A stretch of 17,767 bases of DNA, taken from positions 1 to 17,767 of the forward strand of contig NZ_JAIWNS010000115.1 of the NCBI RefSeq assembly GCF_020216685.1, written 5' to 3'. Shown in pieces: positions 1-7,721 of the stretch. Under the pieces are notes generated by a model. The model saw only the letters and a list, made by a program, of their open reading frames with translations. It did no database searches and was not told the DNA's origin. Source of the DNA: Methanospirillum hungatei. GTDB lineage: Archaea > Halobacteriota > Methanomicrobia > Methanomicrobiales > Methanospirillaceae. The position numbers and the translations under genes are program-made. Within the stretch, counting starts at the first letter, position 1; each line of letters begins with the position of its first letter.

Positions 1-82
1 AAAAAGTATGGATATTGCAAAGGAACTCCTCATGAAAGGTGAGGATATGGTCAGGATCATACGAAAAGAGGTAAAGCAGTGA
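1..82 (+). CDS. C-terminal end of an upstream gene, probably phosphoglucosamine mutase (partial)
   Basis: An open frame enters from the left edge and stops at TGA 80-82. It encodes about 26 residues that form a charged amphipathic helix (DIAKELLMKGEDMVRIIRKE). This resembles the last helix of archaeal phosphoglucosamine/phosphomannomutases, which ends the phosphate-binding domain 4. The frame overlaps the next gene by four bases (GTGA). The following genes encode GlmU-like enzymes and GlmS, and GlmM is the one step of that pathway otherwise missing here (GlcN-6-P to GlcN-1-P). The assignment rests mainly on context, because the visible part has no catalytic motif. Confidence 0.45.
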   Translation, partial: KSMDIAKELLMKGEDMVRIIRKEVKQ

Positions 83-1284
83 CCGTCTGTGTTATCCTCG
101 CAGCCGGTGAAGGAAAACGGATGAGGCCGCTCACCGGTTCCAGGCCAAAAGTCATGCTTCCGCTTGCCGGCAGACCAATGCTTGAACACCTGCTCAATGC
201 GGTGATGGATGCCGGAATAACCGAATTTATCTTTGTCGTCGGGTATGGTGAGGCATCAGTCAGGAACTATTTTGGTGACGGCACGTCCAGAGGGATCTCA
301 ATCAGGTATGTGACCCAGAAACGGCAGCAGGGAACCGGCGATGCCCTGATGACAGTCAGGCCACATGTCCATTCGCAGTTTCTCCTGTTAAACGGGGACA
401 TGGTCCTGCACTCTGATGATATAAAAGCCATCTTAAAGACTCCGGCCCCGGCCATGGGTGTGTTCACATCATCTCATCCACAGGATTATGGAGTGGTAAC
501 TATGGACGGGGAGATCATCACCGGTCTTGAGGAGAAGTCCCTTCACCCGAAAAGCGACCTTATCAATGCCGGCATGTATCTGTTCGAACCAGGGATTTTT
601 GAAGAACTTGAAACCATCAGGCCCTCACCCAGGGGAGAACTAGAGCTGACCGATGCTCTCATGACGTATATTAAGGATAAGACACTCCGTGGGGTTCGCC
701 TTGGATTCTGGGCAGATATGGGATCACCCTGGGATCTCCTGGAGGTTCATGAAGAGATGATGAAAGAGATCATTCCTGAACATCTGGGAGTTATTGAAGA
801 AGGCGTCATCATCAAGGGAGATGTTCAGATCGGACCAGGAACCGTGATCATGTCAGGCTCATACCTGGAAGGTCCGTGTATCATTGGATCTGACTGTAAG
901 ATCGGCCCGCATGCCTATATCCGGCCTGGAACGGCGATCGGGAATGCCTGCCATATCGGACATAGCTCAGAGATAAAAAACTCAATCATCATGGACAAGA
1001 CCAATGTCCCCCATTTCTCCTATGTCGGAGACAGTGTCATCGGGAGTGGTTGTAACCTTGGAGCAGGGACGAAAATTGCAAATCTCCGTCATGATAAAGG
1101 GACCATCATCATCGGAGGAACTGATACCAGAAGAAGAAAATTCGGTGCGGTTATCGGTGATGATGTCCTCTTTGGCATAAACTGTTCGATTAATGTCGGA
1201 TCAGTCATCGGAAACCACTGCAGAATCGGTCCGCATGCCCTGGTTGAAGGGAGACATGACGATCATACGGTGATTCGCCGATGA
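79..1284 (+). CDS. glmU: Bifunctional GlmU-like enzyme: GlcN-1-P acetyltransferase / GlcNAc-1-P uridylyltransferase
   Basis: This cytosolic enzyme should make UDP-GlcNAc from glucosamine-1-phosphate, acetyl-CoA and UTP. The 401-residue protein has an N-terminal nucleotidyltransferase domain (about 1-230) with the nucleotide signature LAAGEGKRMRP at 7-17 and K24. It also has QQGTGDA at 83-89, the metal-binding NGD at 105-107, NAG at 163-165 and WADMGSPWDLL near 211-221. From about 236 there is a left-handed beta-helix of hexapeptide repeats (IGPG, IGPH, IGSG). The stretch from about 298 to 335 (EIKNS, H312, SYVGDS, NLGAGT) matches the acetyltransferase active-site block of bacterial GlmU, so both activities look intact. 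The GTG start at 79 has a Shine-Dalgarno AGAGGT at 67-72 and overlaps the previous stop. The ATGA overlap with the next gene suggests coupled translation. Exact sugar and nucleotide preference cannot be read from sequence. Confidence 0.85.
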   Translation: MTVCVILAAGEGKRMRPLTGSRPKVMLPLAGRPMLEHLLNAVMDAGITEFIFVVGYGEASVRNYFGDGTSRGISIRYVTQKRQQGTGDALMTVRPHVHSQFLLLNGDMVLHSDDIKAILKTPAPAMGVFTSSHPQDYGVVTMDGEIITGLEEKSLHPKSDLINAGMYLFEPGIFEELETIRPSPRGELELTDALMTYIKDKTLRGVRLGFWADMGSPWDLLEVHEEMMKEIIPEHLGVIEEGVIIKGDVQIGPGTVIMSGSYLEGPCIIGSDCKIGPHAYIRPGTAIGNACHIGHSSEIKNSIIMDKTNVPHFSYVGDSVIGSGCNLGAGTKIANLRHDKGTIIIGGTDTRRRKFGAVIGDDVLFGINCSINVGSVIGNHCRIGPHALVEGRHDDHTVIRR

Positions 1285-2447
1285 GTCTGCAGGCAGTCAT
1301 CCTGGCAGCCGGGGAAGGGGTCCGGCTCCGCCCGCTCACGCAGAACAAACCAAAAGCTCTTATCCCGGTCGCCAATAAGCCGATTATTGAGCATACTATC
1401 CTGTCACTTCTGGAAGCGGGGATACGGGATATTATCGTCGTGGTAGGGTATCGGAAAGAGCAGGTGATGCGGCATCTGGCACATCTCAGTGTGCCGGTCA
1501 TGATCGTACAGCAGCCCGAACAACTTGGCACAGCCCATGCACTCCTCTGCGCACGTGACCGGATTGCAGACGACGTTCTGGTCCTTCCCGGAGATAATTA
1601 TATCGATCCTGACTCTATCAGGGATATCGCCAGAATAAAAAACTCCCTGTTATACACTACACACCGGCAGCCGTCAAACTTCGGGGTTGTCACCATAGAA
1701 GATGATACGGTTACCAGTATCACAGAGAAACCTGTTCTCGCAAGCAGGATGACCGTCAGTTGCGGAGTGTATCACCTGGGATCTGAGCTCCTCGACAGAA
1801 TGAAGGCTCAAAGTCTTAGTGAGGCAATCGATGCGGAGATTCGATCAAATACCCGAATTATTGCAGTAAAAGCTCATTCCTGGCAGGATGCTATCTATCC
1901 GTGGGATCTCCTTGTTATGAATGATCGTCTCCTGCCGTTTATTTCTCAGGAAAAATCGGGAATTATCAGTTCATCAGTCATCATGCAGGGAAAGGTCTCC
2001 ATTGGATCCGGAACTAAAATCGGCCCTGGAGCCGTTATAACCGGACCGGTAATCATCGGAGAGGACTGCACCATCGGACCGCATGTTGTCATTGAACCGG
2101 GAACCAGTATCGGATCCCGGGTGAAGATCGAACCATTCACTGTCATTCGAAGATCGATCCTCATGGATGATGTCGTTATCGCATCCCATAGCAGCATTTC
2201 AGGATCAGTCATCGGAGAGGGATGCACTCTTGGAGAGTATACATCAGCAGTGTATGCCAGTGGGTTTATTCCATCAGAAGACACTGCAATCCGTGCTGGA
2301 TGCGGGGTTATCATGGGAAATGGTGTGTTTTGCAAGCCGTCAGTTATGTTTGAGAATACTATCGTCGGCAATGAGGTAACCATTGAGGGAAGAACGGATC
2401 TCAGGTTCTCCAGTACCCGGATTCCGGATAAAACCCGGGTGATATAG
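1281..2447 (+). CDS. Second GlmU-like sugar-1-phosphate nucleotidyltransferase with beta-helix tail
   Basis: This 388-residue paralogue of the preceding gene probably transfers a nucleotide to a sugar-1-phosphate. The nucleotidyltransferase domain (about 1-225) keeps LAAGEGVRLRP at 8-18, K25, QLGTAHA at 81-87, PGDN at 103-106, TEKP at 148-151 and a YPWDLL block at 206-211. The C-terminal hexapeptide beta-helix (about 230-375) is present. Its acetyltransferase block has diverged: a histidine remains at 303 (ASHSSISGS), but the GAGT of the upstream copy is GEYT at 318-321 and the EIKNS region is changed. It may therefore lack the acetyltransferase step or act on another sugar. The ATG at 1281 overlaps the previous stop and has GGTGAT at 1269-1274 as its ribosome site. 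glmS follows after one base. The family is clear; the substrate is not. Confidence 0.75.
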   Translation: MSLQAVILAAGEGVRLRPLTQNKPKALIPVANKPIIEHTILSLLEAGIRDIIVVVGYRKEQVMRHLAHLSVPVMIVQQPEQLGTAHALLCARDRIADDVLVLPGDNYIDPDSIRDIARIKNSLLYTTHRQPSNFGVVTIEDDTVTSITEKPVLASRMTVSCGVYHLGSELLDRMKAQSLSEAIDAEIRSNTRIIAVKAHSWQDAIYPWDLLVMNDRLLPFISQEKSGIISSSVIMQGKVSIGSGTKIGPGAVITGPVIIGEDCTIGPHVVIEPGTSIGSRVKIEPFTVIRRSILMDDVVIASHSSISGSVIGEGCTLGEYTSAVYASGFIPSEDTAIRAGCGVIMGNGVFCKPSVMFENTIVGNEVTIEGRTDLRFSSTRIPDKTRVI

Positions 2448-2448
2448 G

Positions 2449-4188
2449 ATGTGTGGCATTGTCGGGTATGCCGGATATCGGCGTGCTGCCCCAATCCTGC
2501 TCCAGGGTCTTCGAAGACTGGAGTATCGGGGATATGACTCCTATGGGATTGCAACCCTTGCATCTGAGGTATGTGTCCACAAAAAGGCCGGAAAAGTCTC
2601 TGACCTTCCAGATTCACAGGGGATGTTACAGGGAACCATCGGAATTGGTCATACCAGATGGGCAACTCATGGTATTCCGTCAGATATCAATGCACATCCA
2701 CACCAGGACTGCACCGATAAGATTGCGGTTGTTCATAACGGAATAATTGAAAATTATGCACAATTAAAACGGGACCTTATCGGAAGAGGGCATACCTTCC
2801 GCTCGGAGACCGATACCGAAGTGATTGCACACCTGATTGAGGAGGCATATACAGGTGATCTGCTTGAAGCGGTCAGGAAAACCCTCCCGCTCCTGACCGG
2901 ATCCTATGCATTACTAATTATTTCAGCAGGTGAAGACCGGCTCATAGCTGCACGAAATCAGAGCCCCCTGGTTCTTGGCATAGGAGACGGGGAGGTTTTT
3001 GCTGCATCAGATATCACACCACTTCTTGAGTATACCTCACGGGTCATTTACCTTGATGATGGTGATATTGCAGAACTCAAACCAGACTTATATTCGGTTT
3101 ACTTTGGGGATAGTCCTGCAGAACGTGAGATCAAAGAGATCACCTGGACACCAGACACGGTGCAGAAAGGGGGATTTGCCCACTACATGCTCAAGGAGAT
3201 CTTTGAACAGCCGGATGCCATCCACCGGGCGGTTCACGCCGTTTCTGATGAGACCCTGCCATCCTCTCTCCGTCAGGCTTCCTCTATTACCGTTGTGGCA
3301 TGCGGGAGCTCGTATCATGCCGGGATGATATTCCGGTACCTTATTGAACCGGCATGCGGCATCCCGGTCAGACTGGAGCTGGGTTCTGAATATAAGTATA
3401 CCCCGGTTCCGTTCAGCGATGTGATCATCGGTATATCACAGAGTGGTGAAACCGCAGATACACTTTCAGCAATTCGGAAAGGAATCTGTAATAATGTGAA
3501 AACCGTTGCGATAACCAACGTTCTTAATAGTTCTATCACCCGGAGTGCCCATGACACCATCCTGATGCATGCCGGCCCTGAGATCAGTGTTGCTGCTTCA
3601 AAATCATTCATCGCCCAGGTAGGAGTTCTTATGCAGATTGTGAATATCCTCTCAGGGGGACGATGTCATGACATCCTTGACCATGCGAGATATGCAATAG
3701 AGCAGGTTCTCCTGACCGATCTGACCGAGGCGGTGGATCTCTGCAGTAAGGCAGAGCATCTCTTTTATGTCGGACGGGGGGTGTTTTATCCGGTCATGAT
3801 GGAAGGGGCGCTGAAGATGAAGGAGATCTCCTATATCCATGCCGAGGCGTATGCTGCCGGAGAACTCAAACACGGCCCGTTCGCTCTCTTATCCCCCGGT
3901 ACTCCGGTAATCGCCATATGTACCCCCGGACCTGCTTACGAGGTCATGCTTGGAAATATGAAAGAGATGAAGGCCAGGGGGACACCTATTGTTGCATTTG
4001 GAAATGAAGACGACGGGGATGTCAGGGATATTGCAGATGTAGTAATCCCGCTTCCAAAAGCACATATGTGGACTCAGGTTCTGACATCTACCGTGCTCTT
4101 ACAACTGCTTGCATATCATACCGCAAACCGGCTGGGAAGAGAGATTGATATGCCGAGAAATCTTGCAAAGAGTGTTACCGTAGAATGA
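2449..4188 (+). CDS. glmS: Glutamine--fructose-6-phosphate aminotransferase (isomerizing)
   Basis: This enzyme makes glucosamine-6-phosphate from fructose-6-phosphate and glutamine, the entry step of hexosamine synthesis. It begins MCGIVGY, so Cys2 becomes the N-terminal glutaminase nucleophile after Met removal. Other glutaminase motifs are EYRGYDSYG at 25-33, GHTRWATHG at 67-75, HNGIIENY at 96-103 and RSETDTEV at 118-125. Two SIS sugar-isomerase domains follow. The first has CGSSYHA at 285-291, SQSGETADT at 330-338 and AASKSF at 382-387. The second has EGALKMKEISYIHAEAY near 452-468 and GELKHGP at 471-477. The C-terminus [13 protein letters not shown] is the conserved tail that reaches the active site. 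At 579 residues it is slightly shorter than the E. coli enzyme (609). The ATG has GGTGAT at 2438-2443. The stop overlaps the next start (ATGA 4185-4188). Confidence 0.96.
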   Translation: MCGIVGYAGYRRAAPILLQGLRRLEYRGYDSYGIATLASEVCVHKKAGKVSDLPDSQGMLQGTIGIGHTRWATHGIPSDINAHPHQDCTDKIAVVHNGIIENYAQLKRDLIGRGHTFRSETDTEVIAHLIEEAYTGDLLEAVRKTLPLLTGSYALLIISAGEDRLIAARNQSPLVLGIGDGEVFAASDITPLLEYTSRVIYLDDGDIAELKPDLYSVYFGDSPAEREIKEITWTPDTVQKGGFAHYMLKEIFEQPDAIHRAVHAVSDETLPSSLRQASSITVVACGSSYHAGMIFRYLIEPACGIPVRLELGSEYKYTPVPFSDVIIGISQSGETADTLSAIRKGICNNVKTVAITNVLNSSITRSAHDTILMHAGPEISVAASKSFIAQVGVLMQIVNILSGGRCHDILDHARYAIEQVLLTDLTEAVDLCSKAEHLFYVGRGVFYPVMMEGALKMKEISYIHAEAYAAGELKHGPFALLSPGTPVIAICTPGPAYEVMLGNMKEMKARGTPIVAFGNEDDGDVRDIADVVIPLPKAHMWTQVLTSTVLLQLLAYHTANRLGREIDMPRNLAKSVTVE

Positions 4189-5351
4189 AAAAAAACACTC
4201 ACCCTGTTATTTCTGTTATTGGCCCATCGACCAGATTTTTATCAGGTATCAGTTATTATACTATCAGACTCTGCAATGCCCTGTCTGAAAAAAGTGCAGT
4301 CAATGCAGTACTATTTCGGAATATGCTCCCAAAACGGCTTTTTCCGGGATGGAAGCGAGTGGGTGTCACCACTAGTTCTGTCAGCTTTTCAGATACCGTA
4401 GATGTCGCTGAAGTTCTTGACTGGTATAATCCTTTTTCATGGGCAACAGGGGCTCAGAGGATCAGGAGATCGGATGTGATCATCCTTGAATGGTGGACAT
4501 CCAGTGTCGTGCACATGTTCCTTGCCCTGCTCCTGCTCTCCGGTAGGAAAGCCAGGATACTCATTGAATTTCATGAAGTAGTAGATCCCCTGGAGTACGC
4601 CATCCTTCCGCTCCGGATGTACGCAAAGGCGATGGGGAGGATCATCCGGCGAAAGGCGGACAGGTTTATTGTTCACTCAGAGCATGACCGGAAGCTGATC
4701 GCATCCCAGTACAGGATTGATCCATCGAGGATTGTGGTAATCCCTCATGGACTCTATGATCAGTATCCGATAATGAAGAAAGAAGAGAGTACATTACAAC
4801 TGGGAGTCCAGGGTAAATGTGTCCTGTTATTCTTCGGTCTGCTTAGACCATACAAGGGTGTATCTCATCTTATTCAGGCATTTGAAAAACTCCCTTCTTA
4901 TCTCCTTGAGAAGACCGTCCTCATTATTGCCGGGGAGGCCTGGGAAGATCAGGAGTCTCTTGATCGTGTCAAAGAATCGCCAGTCTCTGACAGGATCATT
5001 CTTGAAAACCGGTATATTTCAGATGAGGATATTCCGGTATTTTTTTCTGCCGCAGATCTCCTGGTGCTTCCCTATACCCGTGCCTCCCAGAGCGGGGTAG
5101 CTCATATCGGCATTGCATACGGCCTTCCCATACTGGCGACAGAGGTGGGAGGACTTGTGGAAAGCCTTGGATCCTACGCAGGGACCAGATTTGTCAGGCC
5201 TGGTGATAATGACGGACTGGCTGAGGCAATGACAGATCTGATACTCCACAAAAAGCAGGACCGGTATGATCCCCCTGAGGAGATGAGATGGAACAGGATT
5301 GCAGAGAGGTTTATGAACGAGATAATCAATCCCGTTTGGGAGAAGATATGA
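4185..5351 (+). CDS. Glycosyltransferase, GT4-like GT-B fold
   Basis: This is a probable retaining glycosyltransferase that uses a nucleotide-activated sugar donor to extend a glycan on the cytosolic side. The 388-residue protein has a Rossmann-like N-terminal half with an acceptor-side loop ([11 protein letters not shown], 19-29) and a hydrophobic stretch at 109-119 ([11 protein letters not shown]) that may touch the membrane. The donor-binding half contains [10 protein letters not shown] at 161-170, IPHGL at 186-190, [10 protein letters not shown] at 216-225 and [15 protein letters not shown] at 291-305, then [13 protein letters not shown] at 312-324. The usual E-x7-E pair is not intact: a QSGV motif occupies the position, as in some GT4 subgroups. 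It lies between glmS and a second glycosyltransferase, with ATGA overlaps on both sides. Sugar donor and acceptor are unknown. Confidence 0.8.
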   Translation: MKKNTHPVISVIGPSTRFLSGISYYTIRLCNALSEKSAVNAVLFRNMLPKRLFPGWKRVGVTTSSVSFSDTVDVAEVLDWYNPFSWATGAQRIRRSDVIILEWWTSSVVHMFLALLLLSGRKARILIEFHEVVDPLEYAILPLRMYAKAMGRIIRRKADRFIVHSEHDRKLIASQYRIDPSRIVVIPHGLYDQYPIMKKEESTLQLGVQGKCVLLFFGLLRPYKGVSHLIQAFEKLPSYLLEKTVLIIAGEAWEDQESLDRVKESPVSDRIILENRYISDEDIPVFFSAADLLVLPYTRASQSGVAHIGIAYGLPILATEVGGLVESLGSYAGTRFVRPGDNDGLAEAMTDLILHKKQDRYDPPEEMRWNRIAERFMNEIINPVWEKI

Positions 5352-6463
5352 GAATTGCAATCCTTTCCTGCGTGGATTTTAAAATTCCAGGGGGTGCTGA
5401 GCGGTTCTTTATTGATATGGCACGGGCATTGAATGCAACCATCGTCTGTTTGTCGGTCAGTGATGATTTGTGCACCATATATCCTGACGCTGCACAGGTC
5501 AGATTCTTTCCTCTTCATAAAACACTTCCTGACGAACCTCTTCGCCAGATTGCAGGGATGAGATTGTTTAAAAAAATCAGCCTGGATTACGACTTTTTCA
5601 TTGCCACCGATGATATGACTCTCCGGTTTTTGTCAGAGGAGATCCCGCATATGTACATGATGCTGACACCGCGACGTGCATTGTATGATATGTACTACCC
5701 TACCCTGGCATCTATGCCGTTTGGAAAACGAGAGATTTTCATGATAATCCTGGGCATATTCCGGTTCCTTGACCGAAGGTTTGTAAAAAAGCATGTCAGA
5801 TCAATTGCCGGTATCTCCCATACCGTCAGAACAAGGATCTGGAAGGCATATCAAAAGCCTGCAACGGTCATCTACCCGCCCATACATCTGGAAAAATATC
5901 AGAACCTGGGATATGGTGATTACTGGCTTTCGGTCAGCAGGATTGATAAATGGAAGAGGATTGACCTGCAGCTTGAGGCATTCCGCCTTCTGCCGGATAA
6001 AAAACTTGTGATCGCGGGTAAGATATATCCGGATTATGAACATCTTGTTCATGAAGCCCCGCAAAATGTCACTTTCCTTGGCCCGGTGCCTGATGAGGAA
6101 CTCCTGACCCTGTATGGCAGATGCAGAGGGTTTCTCACAACCGCTATTGATGAAGATTACGGACTGACCCCACTTGAAGCAATGGCCTGTGAAAAGCCGG
6201 TGGTTGCTGTGTATGAAGGGGGGTACCAGGAGACCGTTGCAGATGGATATACCGGTTTTCTGGTTGCACCACATGCTGCGGATATTGCCAAAGCCATCAG
6301 GGATGTGGATACTGATCCCTCCCGGTTCGGGCATGAGGCACGAAAGAGAGCAGAACTTTTTGATTACAAGATATTTAAGGAACAAATTGAAACGTATGTG
6401 CATACCTGCTTTGAGGAATATACATCAGAAAAAGACCAGGGGATCCATGGGGAGTACGAGTGA
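5348..6463 (+). CDS. Glycosyltransferase, GT4 family
   Basis: This is a probable retaining GT-B glycosyltransferase working on the same glycan as its neighbours. I place the start at ATG 5348. It overlaps the previous stop (ATGA), has GGGAG at 5338-5342, and the protein then begins [10 protein letters not shown] as the family does; the open frame extends 20 codons further upstream but that part looks unrelated. The 371-residue protein shows PGGAERFF at 14-21 (acceptor-side glycine loop), [10 protein letters not shown] at 155-164, [13 protein letters not shown] at 192-204 and [12 protein letters not shown] at 241-252. The E-x7-E donor motif is present (E269 and E277 in [19 protein letters not shown]), followed by GGYQETV. 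There is no signal peptide. Its stop codon is directly followed by the start of the dehydratase-like gene. Donor and acceptor are not predictable. Confidence 0.85.
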   Translation: MRIAILSCVDFKIPGGAERFFIDMARALNATIVCLSVSDDLCTIYPDAAQVRFFPLHKTLPDEPLRQIAGMRLFKKISLDYDFFIATDDMTLRFLSEEIPHMYMMLTPRRALYDMYYPTLASMPFGKREIFMIILGIFRFLDRRFVKKHVRSIAGISHTVRTRIWKAYQKPATVIYPPIHLEKYQNLGYGDYWLSVSRIDKWKRIDLQLEAFRLLPDKKLVIAGKIYPDYEHLVHEAPQNVTFLGPVPDEELLTLYGRCRGFLTTAIDEDYGLTPLEAMACEKPVVAVYEGGYQETVADGYTGFLVAPHAADIAKAIRDVDTDPSRFGHEARKRAELFDYKIFKEQIETYVHTCFEEYTSEKDQGIHGEYE

Positions 6464-7717
6464 ATGAATTGGAATGATAAGAATGTACTGATCACCGGCG
6501 TCAGTGGATTTGCCGGTTCATATCTTGCCCGGGATCTTCTGGATAAAGGAGCCCGGGTCTATGGCATGGTGCGAAGGCGGTCAGATGGCACCATACCAAA
6601 GAATGTGTCACAAAAGAAGATTGAACGGGCAATTACCTACGTTGAGGCAGGTCTTGAAGACCTGACCGGTATCGCAAATGCAATTGATTGTGCAGAACCG
6701 GATTACATCTTTCATCTGGCCGCCCAGTCATTTGTCCCAAGATCCTTCTCCCATCCTCTTGAGACTGCCCAGATAAACGGTCTTGGAACAAACAATCTGC
6801 TTGAGGCGGTCAGGATGAAAGGAGCAGACCCGGTGCTGGTCTTTGCGGGAACCAGTGAAGAATACGGGCTTGTTATCAGCTCTGATGAACAGTATACCAG
6901 ACTGAAAGAGAAATACGGGAATATCTTCCCTGAACCGGATACGATCCCAGAACTCCCGATCCATGAAAATAACCCGCTCAGACCCATGTCTCCGTATGCG
7001 GTCTCCAAGGTATATGGGGATTATCTCTTCAGGAATTATTTCTACACCTATGGTCTGAAAGGAATTGTATCACGGGCTTTTAATCATGAGGGGGCCGGAC
7101 GGGGTATTCAGTTTGTAACCTCAGTTATCACCAGCCAGGTCAGTCATTTCAGGTGTAATGAGGCGGATAAAATTACTATCGGGAATGTGAATGCATTTCG
7201 TGACTGGTCACATATTGATGACATCGTGCATGGATATGAGATCCTTGCCATGAAAGGAAAACCCGGGGATGTCTATAACCAGGGATCAAACAGAACCACA
7301 TCAGTTCTCAGTTACATACTCCACAGCATTGAGGCATGTGGTATGCCGGTCCAGGAGATCTGCACGACCAGAACTGGAAAGTGCCTGAAAGATCCCCTGG
7401 AGCCTGACAATGAGGCACTATTTGGTGCACATTTTGAGAAATCAAAAGTTGACCGGATGATACTTGACGGCACTCTGGATTTCGGACCACAGGATGGGGG
7501 AATTCTTGTCAGGACTCCTGAAAAGACAATTCCTGTTGAATTTGATCTGGAGCGGTTCAGACCATCTGATGTCCCGATTTTGTTTGCTGATATCAGAAAG
7601 ATCGAACAATTAGGGTACGAAGTCAGGTACCAGATTAGAGACATTGTACAGGATCAGATGAATTTCTATATGGACCCGGAGAACAGATGTAGTATTCATA
7701 CAATTGATCGAGCGTGA
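6464..7717 (+). CDS. GDP-mannose 4,6-dehydratase-like NAD(P)-dependent SDR enzyme (enlarged)
   Basis: This is an extended short-chain dehydrogenase/reductase that probably acts on a nucleotide sugar. The Rossmann motif TGVSGFAG at 11-18 is followed by SYLARDLL and VRRRS at 36-40, as in GDP-mannose 4,6-dehydratase. HLAAQS is at 84-89, the catalytic T130/S131/E132 trio at 130-132, and Y178-x3-K182 at 178-182. Further GMD-like blocks are RAFNHEG at 204-210, RDWSHIDD at 246-253 and FRPSDV at 365-370 followed by a D-x-x-K-like LGY segment. At 417 residues it is longer than usual (about 340-370). The extra length lies around residues 137-165 and 300-355. It may make a deoxy-sugar nucleotide (for example GDP-4-keto-6-deoxymannose) or be a related epimerase. 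ATG 6464 directly follows the previous stop, with GGGGAG just upstream. The next gene, aglB, starts four bases after its stop. Confidence 0.75.
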   Translation: MNWNDKNVLITGVSGFAGSYLARDLLDKGARVYGMVRRRSDGTIPKNVSQKKIERAITYVEAGLEDLTGIANAIDCAEPDYIFHLAAQSFVPRSFSHPLETAQINGLGTNNLLEAVRMKGADPVLVFAGTSEEYGLVISSDEQYTRLKEKYGNIFPEPDTIPELPIHENNPLRPMSPYAVSKVYGDYLFRNYFYTYGLKGIVSRAFNHEGAGRGIQFVTSVITSQVSHFRCNEADKITIGNVNAFRDWSHIDDIVHGYEILAMKGKPGDVYNQGSNRTTSVLSYILHSIEACGMPVQEICTTRTGKCLKDPLEPDNEALFGAHFEKSKVDRMILDGTLDFGPQDGGILVRTPEKTIPVEFDLERFRPSDVPILFADIRKIEQLGYEVRYQIRDIVQDQMNFYMDPENRCSIHTIDRA

Positions 7718-7721
7718 TGAG

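Noticed and set aside
1946..2665. A 239-codon antisense open frame across the second GlmU-like gene and the glmS start
   Set aside because: It is rich in Pro, Ile, Met and Thr, has no recognisable domain, and lies wholly opposite two well-supported genes with hexapeptide and glutaminase motifs. It is a shadow of the repetitive beta-helix codons.
5288..5347. A 20-codon N-terminal extension of the second glycosyltransferase
   Set aside because: It overlaps the preceding gene in another frame. ATG 5348 has a good ribosome site and gives a normal family start.
5801..6403. A 200-codon antisense open frame opposite the second glycosyltransferase
   Set aside because: It is antisense to conserved GT4 motifs including E-x7-E, has no ribosome site seen, and its composition is not protein-like.
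7704..7721. A TTG start for aglB six codons upstream
   Set aside because: It lies inside the dehydratase gene. ATG 7722, just past that stop, is more likely.
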